This document shows positions 43,789 through 53,356 of a stretch of DNA of 64,000 nt, piece after piece. Each line of letters opens with the position of its first letter. The first letter of the stretch is position 1. The translations under genes were made by a program, and so were the position numbers. Source of the stretch: Hydrogenimonas sp. (GTDB taxonomy: Bacteria > Campylobacterota > Campylobacteria > Campylobacterales > Hydrogenimonadaceae); NCBI GenBank assembly GCA_003945285.1, contig AP019005.1:186001-250000 (forward strand), read 5' to 3'. Below the pieces are notes generated by a model. That model was not told where the DNA came from. It saw only the letters and a program-made list of their open reading frames with translations, and ran no database searches.

Positions 43789-44532
43789 TTGAAAGTTCTC
43801 TTTTTGACTCTTCTTCTACTTTTTTGCGAGAGTCTGGGCGCTACCGTTACGGTCGCATCCGCCGCTAATGTAAGTTACGCCCTCGAAGAGCTGTGCGAAG
43901 ATTTCGAAAAGGGGAGCGGAGTGGATGTCAGGGTGGTTGTCGGCTCTTCCGGGAAGCTCACCGCACAGATAGAGAGGGGAGCCCCTTTCGACCTGTTTCT
44001 ATCCGCGGATATGAGCTACCCGGTGCGTCTCTGGAAGAGGGGGTTCGCGGTGAGCAGGCCGCGGGTATATGCCGGGGGTTCGCTGGTGGTATGGAGCCTC
44101 AAGGGTGCTGATATAAGCGGGGGTGTAAGATCTCTTCAGGACGGCTCCATCGGGCGAATCGCCATAGCCTCCGTGAAGAGCGCACCCTACGGCAGGGCGG
44201 CCGAAAGAGCGCTCAAGGCGGCCGGGGTCTACGAGAAGGTAAAGAGCAGGCTGGTCTATGCGGAGAGCGTTTCGCAGACCAACAGATATATCGTCTCGAA
44301 AGTTGTAGATGCGGGCATAACGGCGAAGTCTGTCGTTATGTCGCCCAAAATGGCCGGAAAGGGGGAGTATGTGGATGTGGATCCCTCTCTCTACACCCCG
44401 ATAGAGCAGGGTATAGTCATACTGAAACATGCCGAATCGGGGTCGATGGAAGATGCCAGGAGATTTTATAACTACATCTTCAGCGACAGGGCGAAGGCGA
44501 TATTGAAAAAGTACGGGTATATCGTGGAATGA
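43789..44532 (+). CDS. modA: Molybdate ABC transporter substrate-binding protein
   Basis: A 247-residue periplasmic binding protein with signal peptide (LFLTLLLLFCESLGA). ModA motifs: VASAANVSYALEEL, VVVGSSGKLTAQIERGAPFDLFLSAD and the C-terminal half APYGRAAERAL. The Ser residues in ASAAN and GSSGKL would bind the oxyanion. TTG start at 43789 with AAAGGAT before it. It overlaps the next gene by ATGA. Confidence 0.92.
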   Translation: MKVLFLTLLLLFCESLGATVTVASAANVSYALEELCEDFEKGSGVDVRVVVGSSGKLTAQIERGAPFDLFLSADMSYPVRLWKRGFAVSRPRVYAGGSLVVWSLKGADISGGVRSLQDGSIGRIAIASVKSAPYGRAAERALKAAGVYEKVKSRLVYAESVSQTNRYIVSKVVDAGITAKSVVMSPKMAGKGEYVDVDPSLYTPIEQGIVILKHAESGSMEDARRFYNYIFSDRAKAILKKYGYIVE

Positions 44533-44933
44533 ACAGGCTCAGAGGCAGAATTAGCGCCATAGAGAGTTCTGGTGAGCTTTCACGAACGGATATAGAGTGC
44601 GGAGATACGGTATTGACGGCGTATCTGATGGGCGGTGTGGAGGAGAGTTTCCGCGAAAAAGTGGGGAGTGAAGTGTGGGTTCTGTTCAAGGAGAGCGAAG
44701 TGGCGCTCGCCAAGGATTTCAGCGGTCAGATCAGCCTCCGCAACAGATTCGAAGGGCGCATAGAGTCGATAGAGCGCGGAGATCTTCTTGCGCAGGTCAC
44801 TATTGGATACGGCAACGATACGATAGTCTCAATAATAAGCCGCCGCGCATGTGACGCCATGAAGCTTCAAGTCGGCGAGAGTGTTACCGCGCTCGTCAAG
44901 GCAAACGAGATAACGCTGATGGAGTGCTCATGA
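44529..44933 (+). CDS. Di-Mop (molbindin-like) molybdate-binding protein
   Basis: A 134-residue protein made of two Mop/TOBE repeats: NRLRGRISAIESSGELSRTDI... and NRFEGRIESIERGDLLAQVTI..., each about 65 residues. It has no DNA-binding domain. Molbindins store or buffer molybdate or tungstate in the cytoplasm. Its overlaps on both sides (ATGA with modA and with modB) tie it to the transporter. Confidence 0.88.
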   Translation: MNRLRGRISAIESSGELSRTDIECGDTVLTAYLMGGVEESFREKVGSEVWVLFKESEVALAKDFSGQISLRNRFEGRIESIERGDLLAQVTIGYGNDTIVSIISRRACDAMKLQVGESVTALVKANEITLMECS

Positions 44934-45607
44934 GTGATCCGATGTTCTGGGATACAATGGAGCTTACATTCCTGCTCGCTTCGGTTACGACGATGATTCT
45001 TCTCGTCATAGGCATACCTATTGCATACTACCTCGCCACTACCGAGTCACGCATCAAGCCGGTCGTGGAGACCTTAGTCAGTATGCCGCTGGTGCTCCCG
45101 CCGACCGTGCTCGGCTTCTATCTGCTCGTAGCGTTCAGTTCTGAGAACGCTTTCGGTCGCTTTTGCGAAGAGGTTCTGGGGTTCAGGCTCGTCTTCTCGT
45201 TCTGGGGGCTGGTTCTCGGCTCCGTGATCTTCAGCCTTCCATTCATGGTCCACCCGATTCAATCGGGCCTGCAGTCTCTTCCCAAATCTCTGGCTGAGGC
45301 TTCCCAGATGCTTGGAAAGTCCGGAGTGACGACACTTTTTAGGGTACTTCTGCCGAATATAAAGCCCTCTTTGCTCACCGGAATCGTTATAACTTTCGCC
45401 CATACGGTCGGAGAGTTCGGAGTGGTTTTGATGATAGGAGGCAACATACCGGGCGAGACGAGAGTGGCTTCGATAGCCATATACGATGAGGTGGAGGCTC
45501 TGAACTACGCGGCGGCGAACAGCTACGCCATGGTACTTTTCGCCGTGACATTCTCCATTTTGCTCTTTGTCTACATCTTCAACCGCTCATTTTTGAGAAA
45601 GATGTGA
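44930..45607 (+). CDS. modB: Molybdate ABC transporter permease
   Basis: A 225-residue permease with about five membrane helices. PLVLPPTVLGFYLLVAF, AEASQMLGKSGVTTLFRVLLP (EAA loop) and FAHTVGEFGVVLMIGGNIPGETR (shortened to its G-E-F-G core) are ModB features. ATG at 44930 is five bases after GGAG and overlaps the previous stop. Confidence 0.93.
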   Translation: MSDPMFWDTMELTFLLASVTTMILLVIGIPIAYYLATTESRIKPVVETLVSMPLVLPPTVLGFYLLVAFSSENAFGRFCEEVLGFRLVFSFWGLVLGSVIFSLPFMVHPIQSGLQSLPKSLAEASQMLGKSGVTTLFRVLLPNIKPSLLTGIVITFAHTVGEFGVVLMIGGNIPGETRVASIAIYDEVEALNYAAANSYAMVLFAVTFSILLFVYIFNRSFLRKM

Positions 45608-45608
45608 C

Positions 45609-46487
45609 ATGGTGAAGATAGATATCGTAAAGAGGCTGCACTCCGCCGAAGGAGACATGGAGTTGAAGATACGAGCCTCTTTCAAGAAGGGTGACTTCGC
45701 GGCCTTTTTCGGAGAGTCGGGAGCCGGAAAGACTACGCTTCTTAGGATTGTCGCAGGTTTGCAGAGACCGGACTACGGCCGTATAGAGGCGTGGGGCGAA
45801 GTGTGGTTCGACAGTGAAAAGGGGATAGACGTTCCGCCGCAGAAAAGAGAGGTCGGTTTCGTTTTCCAGGACTATGCACTCTTTCCGAACATGAGTGTGA
45901 AGGAGAACCTGAAGTACGCCCTGAAAAAGGGTGACGACGCATCGATCGTGGATGAGCTTATAGAGACGACGGGACTTGGCGCGCTGGCATCCAGGTACCC
46001 ATCCACTCTCTCCGGCGGACAGCGGCAGCGTGTAGCGGTGGCACGTGCGCTTGTAAGACGCCCGAAGATTCTCCTGTTGGATGAGCCGCTATCCGCCCTC
46101 GACCACTCGATGCGCTCTAAACTTCAGGACGAACTGGCGCAGATACACAGAAGATTCGGCCTGACCACCATACTTGTAAGCCACGATCCCGGCGAGATAT
46201 TCCGCCTATGCAACTACATGTACCGTATAGAGAGGGGGAGTGTGGTAAAGGAGGGAAACCCGTCGGACGTCTTCGTCAGGGAGCGTATAGGCAGCAGTTT
46301 CAAATTCGCCGGCGAAGTACTGGCCATTGAGAAGTGTGAAATGGTCTATCTGCTCACCGTTGCCATCGGAACACAGATAGTGAAGATCATGGCTACGGAA
46401 AAAGAGCGTGAAGGGTTGAGAGTTGGAAGCAGGATACAGATAGTATCAAAAGCGTTTCATCCGATGATTTTCAAAATAGAGTCTTGA
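45609..46487 (+). CDS. modC: Molybdate ABC transporter ATP-binding protein
   Basis: A 292-residue ABC ATPase. Walker A GESGAGKTT (35-43), signature LSGGQRQRVAVAR, Walker B ILLLDEPLSALD, H-loop LVSHDPGE, and a C-terminal TOBE-like part of ~75 residues (SSFKFAGEVLAIEKC). One base after modB; last gene of the mod operon. Confidence 0.93.
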   Translation: MVKIDIVKRLHSAEGDMELKIRASFKKGDFAAFFGESGAGKTTLLRIVAGLQRPDYGRIEAWGEVWFDSEKGIDVPPQKREVGFVFQDYALFPNMSVKENLKYALKKGDDASIVDELIETTGLGALASRYPSTLSGGQRQRVAVARALVRRPKILLLDEPLSALDHSMRSKLQDELAQIHRRFGLTTILVSHDPGEIFRLCNYMYRIERGSVVKEGNPSDVFVRERIGSSFKFAGEVLAIEKCEMVYLLTVAIGTQIVKIMATEKEREGLRVGSRIQIVSKAFHPMIFKIES

Positions 46488-46514
46488 GTTTTTGTTGAAA
46501 AGAAGGTGAGTCAG

Positions 46515-46590
46515 TGGTGGCCAGAGGCAGAATCGAACTGCCGACACGCAGATTTTCAGTCTGCTGCTCTACCGACTGAGCTATCTGGCC
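46515..46590 (-). tRNA. tRNA-Phe (GAA)
   Basis: A 76-base tRNA on the minus strand with an encoded CCA (complement of 46515-46517). Acceptor GGCCAGA pairs with TCTGGCC, the D-arm has AGCTCAGTCGGTAGAGCA, the anticodon arm CAGACT-GAA-AATCTG gives GAA, and the T-arm contains GTTCGATTC. It lies between convergent modC and murD. Confidence 0.96.
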
Positions 46591-46626
46591 GTCGTTTGAG
46601 TGGTCGAAATTATATGTGAAATCCGC

Positions 46627-47886
46627 TTAAAAACTGCTGATTGCTTTTTTGAAGATTTCGCCTCTTTGAACGTAGGAGTCGAACTGGTCCAGGCTTGCGG
46701 CCGCAGGTGAAAGCAGGGCTACCGAGTCGCGCGTATGCTCTTTGTCTATCAGCTTCACGGCTCTTTCGAGATCGCCGCAGAATATGTGCTCTATGGAGTG
46801 CTCTTCTGCCGTTTCGCACAGCTTTTTCGCGTTGGAGCCTATTGCGAAGATCTTTACGTCGTACTCTTTGAGCCCCCTCATGAGAGGGGTAGGGTCCACC
46901 CCTTTGTCGTCTCCGCCCAGAATGAGAAGAACTCTTTTGCCGGCGTGGGGAACCAGAGCCTGAAGAGCGGCATCTATGTTTGTCGCTTTCGAGTCGTCTA
47001 TCCAGACCCTTCCTTTCGAATCTTTCAGAGGCTGCTGACGGTGGGGCTCTATCTCGAAGGAGTTTATCGCATCGTAATCGACTTCGTCAAAGAGTATCCT
47101 GCTTACCCCGAGCGCAAGAAGCGCATCGAGCAAAAATGCCCCTTCGAAGCGGACTTTTTGTATATCTATGCCGAAATAGTCTGCAAGAGAGTCCGGCCCT
47201 TCGTAAGCGATTTTGTAGCCGTCGGAGGGTGTGTCGGCAAGGGCCCGCGGCAGCAGGACGGCTTCGCCTTCACGCATACGCCCCAGCGGCATCAGCTTGT
47301 CAGAGAGGTATCTCTCCTCTCCGCCGTGCCACTCCAGGTGGTCCGGTGTTACGGGAAGCAGAAGATAGAGGTCCGGTTTGGCGTATCTTGTGTAGTGAAG
47401 CGTGAAGGAGCTGGTCTCGAGAACCCATATAGGGGCTTTGTGATCCATCTCTGCCAGAGGGGTGCCTATGTTTCCGCCGCTTACGGCTCCACGTCTCTCA
47501 AGCAGGTGCGTAACCATCCCGGTGGTCGTCGTCTTCCCGTTTGTACCGCTTATCCAGATGGTGTAGGGGGGGCGGGTTGGAGGTGTCTGGTTTTGGGTGT
47601 CGGGTTTTAGGTTTTTGGTTAGTTTACGGCCGTAGTCGGAGAGGAAGAGGTCGTATTCGCTTATCAGGTTCTTCGCTTTTTTGATCAGGGGGTGGTTTGG
47701 CGGGAATCCGGGGCTAGGAATCTCCAGATCGCTTCTGCTTTCGTCGAAGAGTGATGTAGGGAGCAGGAGGTTTCCCTCTCTGTCACGTTGCGGCACGGTA
47801 ACCTTGTCGTCGAAAAAAGTAGAGGGACCGAACCTTTTGGCTATAGCTCTGGTTGTTTTTCCGTATCCAAACAGGGAAATCTTCAT
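46627..47886 (-). CDS. murD: UDP-N-acetylmuramoylalanine-D-glutamate ligase
   Basis: A 419-residue Mur ligase adding D-Glu to UDP-MurNAc-L-Ala. The N-terminus is the short type of this phylum (ISLFGYGKTTRAIAKRFG), the ATP loop GTNGKTTTTGM is at ~114-124, and the C-terminal domain has WIDDSKATNIDAALQAL and LLILGGDDKGVD. Just before the ATP loop is a Lys/Asn/Pro/Thr-rich stretch (KNLKPDTQNQTPPTRPP) encoded by low-complexity DNA that looks inserted. It follows mraY on the same strand. Confidence 0.93.
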   Translation of the reverse strand: MKISLFGYGKTTRAIAKRFGPSTFFDDKVTVPQRDREGNLLLPTSLFDESRSDLEIPSPGFPPNHPLIKKAKNLISEYDLFLSDYGRKLTKNLKPDTQNQTPPTRPPYTIWISGTNGKTTTTGMVTHLLERRGAVSGGNIGTPLAEMDHKAPIWVLETSSFTLHYTRYAKPDLYLLLPVTPDHLEWHGGEERYLSDKLMPLGRMREGEAVLLPRALADTPSDGYKIAYEGPDSLADYFGIDIQKVRFEGAFLLDALLALGVSRILFDEVDYDAINSFEIEPHRQQPLKDSKGRVWIDDSKATNIDAALQALVPHAGKRVLLILGGDDKGVDPTPLMRGLKEYDVKIFAIGSNAKKLCETAEEHSIEHIFCGDLERAVKLIDKEHTRDSVALLSPAAASLDQFDSYVQRGEIFKKAISSF

Positions 47887-47944
47887 GAACTGCTCTCTTT
47901 CACTACGCTATCGGCACACGGAAACTCCGGGCGGATGACCGGCA

Positions 47945-49009
47945 TCATCTTATCTTCAATGTTATAAGCGCGACGAGGTTGGCTATGAAGGCGATGATCC
48001 AGAACCTTACGATTATCTTGTTCTCCGCCCACTGCTTCATTTCGAAGTGGTGGTGGATCGGCGCCATCAGGAATATTCTCTTGCCGCGCAGCTTGTAGCT
48101 TCCGACCTGTGCGATGACGGAGACGGTCTCTATGACGAATATGAGGCCTATCAGGATGAGCAGGATTTCACTCTTGCCCAGAATGGCCATATAGCCCAGA
48201 AAGGCTCCCAGCGCAAGGCTTCCGCTGTCACCCATGAAGACCTCCGCGGGGTTGCAGTTGTACCATAGAAACCCTATAAGAGCCCCGCTTAGAGCCGCCG
48301 CCACCACCGCTACTTCTCCTACGCCTATGATCTTTGGCCAGAGCAGGTAGCTGCTCAGGACGGCGTTACCGGTTACATAGACGATGACCCCGAGCGAGAA
48401 GAGTGCGAAGACTGAGGGGACCGTCGCAAGCCCGTCGAGCCCGTCCGTAAGGTTCACCGCGTTGCTGGCGGCGACTATCACCACGGCCCAGAATATAAGT
48501 GCCCCCCACCCCATATCGAAGATGGCGAACTTCACGAAGGGGACATAGAAGTGCGAATCGAAACCTATATAGTAGAGCAGAAAAGAGGCCGCAGCCACTC
48601 CGAGCAGCATCTGGAGCCCGAATTTCGCGCGTGCACTGAGGCCGTGGAGGTTGTTTTTGCTCACTATCTTTCCTATATCGTCTCCGAATCCGATTGCGCA
48701 GAACGAGATGAGTGTAAAGAGTGCACCTACGGTGTATGGGTTTGAGAGGTTGGCGCTCAAAACCGTAGCTATAACTGTAGAGAATATGAAAACAACCCCG
48801 CCCATCGTCGGAGTGTCGCTCTTTTTTAGGTGGTTTTTGGGAACGAATTTGTTTATAGGCTGACTCGCCTTTTTCGATTTCGCCCACGCAATGAAGCGCG
48901 GCATGAGATATATTGTCAAAACGAAGGCTATGAAGAATGCAAAGCCCGCCCGGACGGTAATATATTGAAATAGGTTGACGTCCATATGACGGTAGAACCA
49001 GTAGAGCAT
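47945..49009 (-). CDS. mraY: Phospho-N-acetylmuramoyl-pentapeptide transferase
   Basis: A 354-residue polytopic enzyme making lipid I. It shows [27 protein letters not shown] with the catalytic Asp residues, [23 protein letters not shown] and the C-terminal [11 protein letters not shown]. Full length. murD follows 58 bases downstream, so the two share a transcript. Confidence 0.96.
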   Translation of the reverse strand: MLYWFYRHMDVNLFQYITVRAGFAFFIAFVLTIYLMPRFIAWAKSKKASQPINKFVPKNHLKKSDTPTMGGVVFIFSTVIATVLSANLSNPYTVGALFTLISFCAIGFGDDIGKIVSKNNLHGLSARAKFGLQMLLGVAAASFLLYYIGFDSHFYVPFVKFAIFDMGWGALIFWAVVIVAASNAVNLTDGLDGLATVPSVFALFSLGVIVYVTGNAVLSSYLLWPKIIGVGEVAVVAAALSGALIGFLWYNCNPAEVFMGDSGSLALGAFLGYMAILGKSEILLILIGLIFVIETVSVIAQVGSYKLRGKRIFLMAPIHHHFEMKQWAENKIIVRFWIIAFIANLVALITLKIR

Positions 49010-49043
49010 ATCGTTTAATACCTGTACATTAATATTTTAAAAG

Positions 49044-49049
49044 TATAAT
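49044..49049 (+). promoter_or_regulatory. Candidate -10 element of gpmI
   Basis: TATAAT in an A/T-rich gap between the divergent mraY and gpmI genes. The opposite strand of the same stretch has TATACT and may serve mraY. Confidence 0.4.
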
Positions 49050-49178
49050 TTTAATATAGTTGCGCATAAAATTGTATAAATCGATATATATGCCGTGTAA
49101 ACGGACTGCAGGGAGTCGACGGGTCGGACGGGTACGCAGCCGGCCTGTTTGCACGGCTTCATTTGAAGGGATATAGAA

Positions 49179-50654
49179 GTGGCGAACAGATGTATACTTG
49201 TAATAACCGACGGCATAGGTTATAAACCGAACGGCAGAGCCAACGCCTTTTTGACGGCGAAGAAGCCGACATACGACAGAATATTCAAGACTCTGCCCCA
49301 CTCGCTGATTCACACCTACGGACTGCATGTAGGGCTTCCCGAGGGGCAGATGGGAAACTCGGAGGTGGGCCATATGACGATAGGGAGCGGCAGGGTGCTC
49401 TACCAGGATCTCGTTAAGATCTCCCTCGCTCTCAAAGATGGAACTCTGGAGAGCAACGAGACTCTTCGTGAGCTACTCTCAAAGAGCGGACGGCTCCATC
49501 TTGTCGGACTCATGAGCGACGGCGGGGTCCACTCGCACATAGAGCATACCATCGGCCTCGCCGCGATTGCCGCGAAAGCCGGCAAGAGGGTCTTTTTGCA
49601 TCTCGTTACCGACGGAAGGGATGTCTCCCCCACTTCCGCACCTGAGTATCTGAAGCGGCTGGAGGAGATAGAGGATGAAAATATCACCGTAGCGACCCTC
49701 GGCGGGCGCTTCTACACGATGGACCGCGATCAGAGGTGGGAGCGGATAGAGAAGGGTTACAGGGCAATAGTGGAGGCTACTCCGAAAACCGGCCTTTCTC
49801 CTCTGGAGTATATGGAAAAATCGTATGGGGAGGGGGTTACGGACGAGTTTATAATTCCGACCGCTTTCGAGGGTTACGACGGGGTGCAGGAGGGCGACTC
49901 CATGCTCTTTACCAACTTCAGAAGCGACCGGATGAGAGAGATAGTCAGCGCGATAGCCGACCCGGCGTTTGACAAATTCAAAAGAGAGAGGGTCCATCTG
50001 CATGTCGCGACCATGACAGAGTACGACAAATCTTTCCCCTACCCTGTACTCTTCAGAAAAGAGGTGCCGAAGCAGACGCTGGCCGAGGTGATCTCCGATG
50101 CGGGGCTGACGCAGCTGCATACCGCAGAGACCGAGAAGTACGCTCATGTTACCTTCTTTTTCAACGGCGGGGTGGAAGAGCCGGTTATGAACGAGTCGCG
50201 CGTGCTTATTCCGAGCCCGAAGGTAAAGACTTACGATATGAAACCGGAGATGAGCGCTCCGCAGGTCGGCGATGCGGTACTGACCGCGATGGATGAGGAG
50301 TACGACTTCATCGTCGTCAATTTCGCGAACGGCGATATGGTGGGGCACACCGGAAACTTCGAAGCGGCCGTACAGGCTGTAGAGGCGGTGGATCGCGAAC
50401 TGGGGCGAATTCTGCAGAAGGCTGAAGAGAAGGATTACCGCCTGGTACTCACCTCGGACCACGGTAACTGCGAAGAGATGGTGGATGAAGACGGAAATGT
50501 CCTTACCAACCATACGGTCGGCGATGTCTGGTGTTTCGTGATGGCGCCCGGAGTCAAAGAGGTGAAGCCCGGTGCACTCAACAATATCGCACCGACTGTT
50601 TTGAAGCTGATGGAACTTCCGATTCCCGATGTTATGGATGAGCCGCTGATTTAG
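49179..50654 (+). CDS. gpmI: 2,3-bisphosphoglycerate-independent phosphoglycerate mutase
   Basis: A 491-residue metal-dependent mutase of the alkaline phosphatase fold. [11 protein letters not shown] provides the first metal Asp, [14 protein letters not shown] the phosphoserine region, [13 protein letters not shown] and [11 protein letters not shown] further metal ligands. GTG at 49179 with GAAGGG eight bases ahead. It completes the gap-pgk-tpiA set. Confidence 0.96.
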   Translation: MANRCILVITDGIGYKPNGRANAFLTAKKPTYDRIFKTLPHSLIHTYGLHVGLPEGQMGNSEVGHMTIGSGRVLYQDLVKISLALKDGTLESNETLRELLSKSGRLHLVGLMSDGGVHSHIEHTIGLAAIAAKAGKRVFLHLVTDGRDVSPTSAPEYLKRLEEIEDENITVATLGGRFYTMDRDQRWERIEKGYRAIVEATPKTGLSPLEYMEKSYGEGVTDEFIIPTAFEGYDGVQEGDSMLFTNFRSDRMREIVSAIADPAFDKFKRERVHLHVATMTEYDKSFPYPVLFRKEVPKQTLAEVISDAGLTQLHTAETEKYAHVTFFFNGGVEEPVMNESRVLIPSPKVKTYDMKPEMSAPQVGDAVLTAMDEEYDFIVVNFANGDMVGHTGNFEAAVQAVEAVDRELGRILQKAEEKDYRLVLTSDHGNCEEMVDEDGNVLTNHTVGDVWCFVMAPGVKEVKPGALNNIAPTVLKLMELPIPDVMDEPLI

Positions 50655-50693
50655 CGCAAGTTCAGCTATTAGTTCAATTTTGAAGGAGATTTG

Positions 50694-51440
50694 ATGAGAT
50701 TTAGTGGTAAAAATGTTCTGGTTACAGGAGCAAGCCGCGGTATAGGCGCGGAGATAGCGAAGACTCTTGCCGGGTACGGTCTCAAGGTCTGGATAAACTA
50801 CAGAAGCGGTGCCGAAGCCGCCGACGGTGTGAAGGCCGAGATAGAGGCTGCCGGGGGTGAAGCCGCCGTAATAGGTTTCGATGTAAGCGACGAAGCGGCA
50901 TATGTGGATGCCGTCAAGACCATCGTCGATGCTGACGGCGAGCTTTCATATATTGTCAACAATGCCGGAATAACCAAAGACAAACTTGCAATGCGCATGA
51001 AAGCGGAAGAGTTCGAAGCGGTACTTCGTGCAAACCTGACATCCGCTTTCGTCGGCTGCAGAGAGGCGATAAAGGTGATGGGCAAAAAACGGTTCGGAGC
51101 CGTAGTCAATGTGGCATCGATAGTAGGTGAGACCGGAAACGCCGGACAGACAAACTACAGCGCCTCCAAAGGGGGGCTCATAGCGATGACGAAAAGCTTC
51201 GCTCTGGAAGGCGCGCCGCGCAACATCAGGTTCAACACCGTAACACCCGGTTTCATCAAGACAGATATGACAGATGAGCTCAAAGAGGAGATAAAAGAGG
51301 CCTTCATCGACCGCATACCCCTCTCGCGCTTCGGAGAGCCTAAAGAGGTGGCGGATGCGATAGCCTTCCTGCTGAGTGACCACGCAAGCTACATCACAGG
51401 AGAAACCCTAAAAATAAACGGCGGAATGAATATGGCTTGA
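50694..51440 (+). CDS. fabG: 3-oxoacyl-[acyl-carrier-protein] reductase
   Basis: A 248-residue short-chain dehydrogenase. TGASRGIGAEIA binds NADPH, NNAGITKD and the S-Y-K triad (VNVASIVGE, YSASKGGLIAMTK) follow, with the C-terminal YITGETLKINGGM. ATG at 50694 is five bases after AAGGAG; TTG at 50691 is in frame. Two terminator copies separate it from acpP. Confidence 0.96.
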   Translation: MRFSGKNVLVTGASRGIGAEIAKTLAGYGLKVWINYRSGAEAADGVKAEIEAAGGEAAVIGFDVSDEAAYVDAVKTIVDADGELSYIVNNAGITKDKLAMRMKAEEFEAVLRANLTSAFVGCREAIKVMGKKRFGAVVNVASIVGETGNAGQTNYSASKGGLIAMTKSFALEGAPRNIRFNTVTPGFIKTDMTDELKEEIKEAFIDRIPLSRFGEPKEVADAIAFLLSDHASYITGETLKINGGMNMA

Positions 51441-51449
51441 GCCGTGAAG

Positions 51450-51474
51450 AAAACGACACCTGCGTGTCGTTTTT
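51450..51474 (+). terminator. Intrinsic terminator after fabG, copy 1
   Basis: A 10-base-pair stem AAAACGACAC / GTGTCGTTTT with loop CTGC and a five-T run, ten bases after the fabG stop. Confidence 0.85.
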
Positions 51475-51607
51475 AGGCTCAAGCGGGTTTTGGCGTCTGC
51501 ACTTGTGCAGCCCGAAACCCCGGACCGCATGAACCGGGCCGGAAGTGAAGAGAGAGTGAGAGCTGACTCCGCTAGGTAACGAATGGCGAGAGGCGCCGGT
51601 GCGGAAG

Positions 51608-51632
51608 AAAACGACACCTGCGTGTCGTTTTT
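51608..51632 (+). terminator. Intrinsic terminator, duplicated copy 2
   Basis: Same stem, loop and T-run as copy 1, 158 bases further on. Confidence 0.8.
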
Positions 51633-51828
51633 AGGCTCAAGCGGGTTTTGGCGTCTGCACTTGTGCAGCCCGAAACCCCGGACCGCATGAGCAGATGGCC
51701 GAAATCGCATTCTCACCGGGGTCGGAGGCCAGGCTTGGCGAAAAAATGGACCTTTTCCGGTCAAAGCAGTACTTCATTTAAAGAAAATTTTGCTACCATA
51801 ATACGATTCATTTTAAAAGGAGAATACA

Positions 51829-52059
51829 ATGGCAATTTTTGACGATGTAAAAGAGGTAGTTGTAGAGCAACTCAATGTCAGCCCTGACGAAGTAAAGATG
51901 GAATCGAAATTCGTTGAAGACCTGGGTGCTGACAGCCTCGACGTTGTTGAACTGGTAATGGCCCTTGAAGAGAAATTCAATATCGAAATTCCGGATGATC
52001 AGGCTGAAAAGATTCAGACGGTAGGCGATGCCGTCAAGTTCATCGAAGAGAACAAGTAG
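51829..52059 (+). CDS. acpP: Acyl carrier protein
   Basis: A 76-residue acidic protein that carries acyl chains on phosphopantetheine. The attachment Ser lies in [27 protein letters not shown] precedes the ATG. It is followed by fabF after 72 bases; a GGCCGGG/TCCGGCC hairpin (52086-52105) lies between. Confidence 0.97.
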   Translation: MAIFDDVKEVVVEQLNVSPDEVKMESKFVEDLGADSLDVVELVMALEEKFNIEIPDDQAEKIQTVGDAVKFIEENK

Positions 52060-52131
52060 AGCCCGTTTCCGGGGAAAAGAGTGAAGGCCGGGTGTTTTTC
52101 CGGCCCAATTTCAGAGTGCGAAGGAGAGTAT

Positions 52132-53355
52132 GTGAGACGGGTAGTCGTAACCGGACTTGGGATGATAAACGCGGTAGGGCATGATAAAGAGAGTTCTTTT
52201 AAAGCCATACTTGAAGGACAATGTGGCATTGAAAGAATTACTTTGTTCGACGCGGAGAAGCAGAGCGTCAAGATAGCGGCGGAGGTAAAAGATTTCGATC
52301 CGACCGTAGTGATGGACCCCAAAGAGGTTAAGAAGGCCGACCGTTTCATTCAACTCGGAATAAAAGCCGCCGACGAGGCGATGAAAGATGCGGGAATCGA
52401 TGAGAGCGTTGAGCGGGAGCGCTTCGGAATATCCAGCGCTTCCGGTATAGGCGGTCTTGCAAATATAGAGAGAAACGCGGTCATATGCGAAACCCGCGGA
52501 CCCCGCAGGATATCTCCCTTCTTCATTCCTTCCGCACTCGTCAATATGCTCGGCGGATTCGTATCTATCTACCACTCTCTCAAAGGTCCCAACCTCTCCA
52601 GTGTTACCGCATGTGCGGCCGGAACGCATGCCATAAGTGAAGCTGCAAAAACCATCATACTCGGAGGGGCGGACAGAATGTTGGTAGTGGGTGCCGAGGC
52701 TGCCATCTGCCCCGTAGGCATCGGCGGCTTCGCGGCTATGAAGGCGCTCTCTACGCGCAATGACGAACCGAAAAAGGCCTCCAGGCCTTTCGATGCGGAC
52801 CGAGGCGGTTTCGTCATGGGTGAGGGTGCCGGTTCCCTGGTGCTGGAGGAGTATGAGGCGGCCGTCGCACGCGGTGCGAATATATATGCGGAGCTTATAG
52901 GCTTCGGTGAGAGCGGGGACGCCAACCACATAACCACTCCAGCCCCGGAGGGGGAGGGAGCATACAGGGCGATGAGGGCCGCACTCGAGATGGCCGGAAA
53001 TCCGAAAGTTGACTATATAAATGCCCACGGTACCAGCACCAAGTATAATGACTGGTACGAAACCATGGCTATCAAAAAGGTATTCGGCGGAAAAGAGAAC
53101 TGTCCTCCTGTAAGCTCCACAAAGGGGCAGACGGCCCACTGTCTCGGAGCCGCCGGAGCCATAGAGGCCATCGTCTCTCTCCTGGCTATGCGTGACGGCG
53201 TAATTCCACCGACCATCAACTACGAGACTCCGGACCCGGACTGCGATCTCGACTACGTTCCAAACACTCCGAGAGAAGCTTTGCTGGATGTGGTCATGAG
53301 TAATTCGTTCGGCTTCGGCGGTACCAACGGTGTAGTAATCTTCAAAAAGGTCTGA
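52132..53355 (+). CDS. fabF: 3-oxoacyl-[acyl-carrier-protein] synthase II
   Basis: A 407-residue condensing enzyme. The Cys nucleophile is in [12 protein letters not shown], the two His in [11 protein letters not shown] and [12 protein letters not shown], and the glycine-rich C-terminus in [16 protein letters not shown] at 52132 is five bases after AAGGAG; an open frame from 52081 lies mostly within the hairpin and is not FabF-like. Confidence 0.96.
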   Translation: MRRVVVTGLGMINAVGHDKESSFKAILEGQCGIERITLFDAEKQSVKIAAEVKDFDPTVVMDPKEVKKADRFIQLGIKAADEAMKDAGIDESVERERFGISSASGIGGLANIERNAVICETRGPRRISPFFIPSALVNMLGGFVSIYHSLKGPNLSSVTACAAGTHAISEAAKTIILGGADRMLVVGAEAAICPVGIGGFAAMKALSTRNDEPKKASRPFDADRGGFVMGEGAGSLVLEEYEAAVARGANIYAELIGFGESGDANHITTPAPEGEGAYRAMRAALEMAGNPKVDYINAHGTSTKYNDWYETMAIKKVFGGKENCPPVSSTKGQTAHCLGAAGAIEAIVSLLAMRDGVIPPTINYETPDPDCDLDYVPNTPREALLDVVMSNSFGFGGTNGVVIFKKV

Positions 53356-53356
53356 C

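Larger units (their letters stand above)
51446..51690 (+). repeat. Direct duplication of an ~87-base terminator cassette
   Basis: The block 51446-51532 recurs with no visible change at 51604-51690, a period of 158 bases. Each copy has the terminator stem AAAACGACAC-CTGC-GTGTCGTTTT and the hairpin CTGCAC-TT-GTGCAG. The 71 bases between copies and the 138 bases after the second copy hold no gene; the latter must contain the acpP promoter (CATAAT at 51796-51801 is a candidate). Confidence 0.9.
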
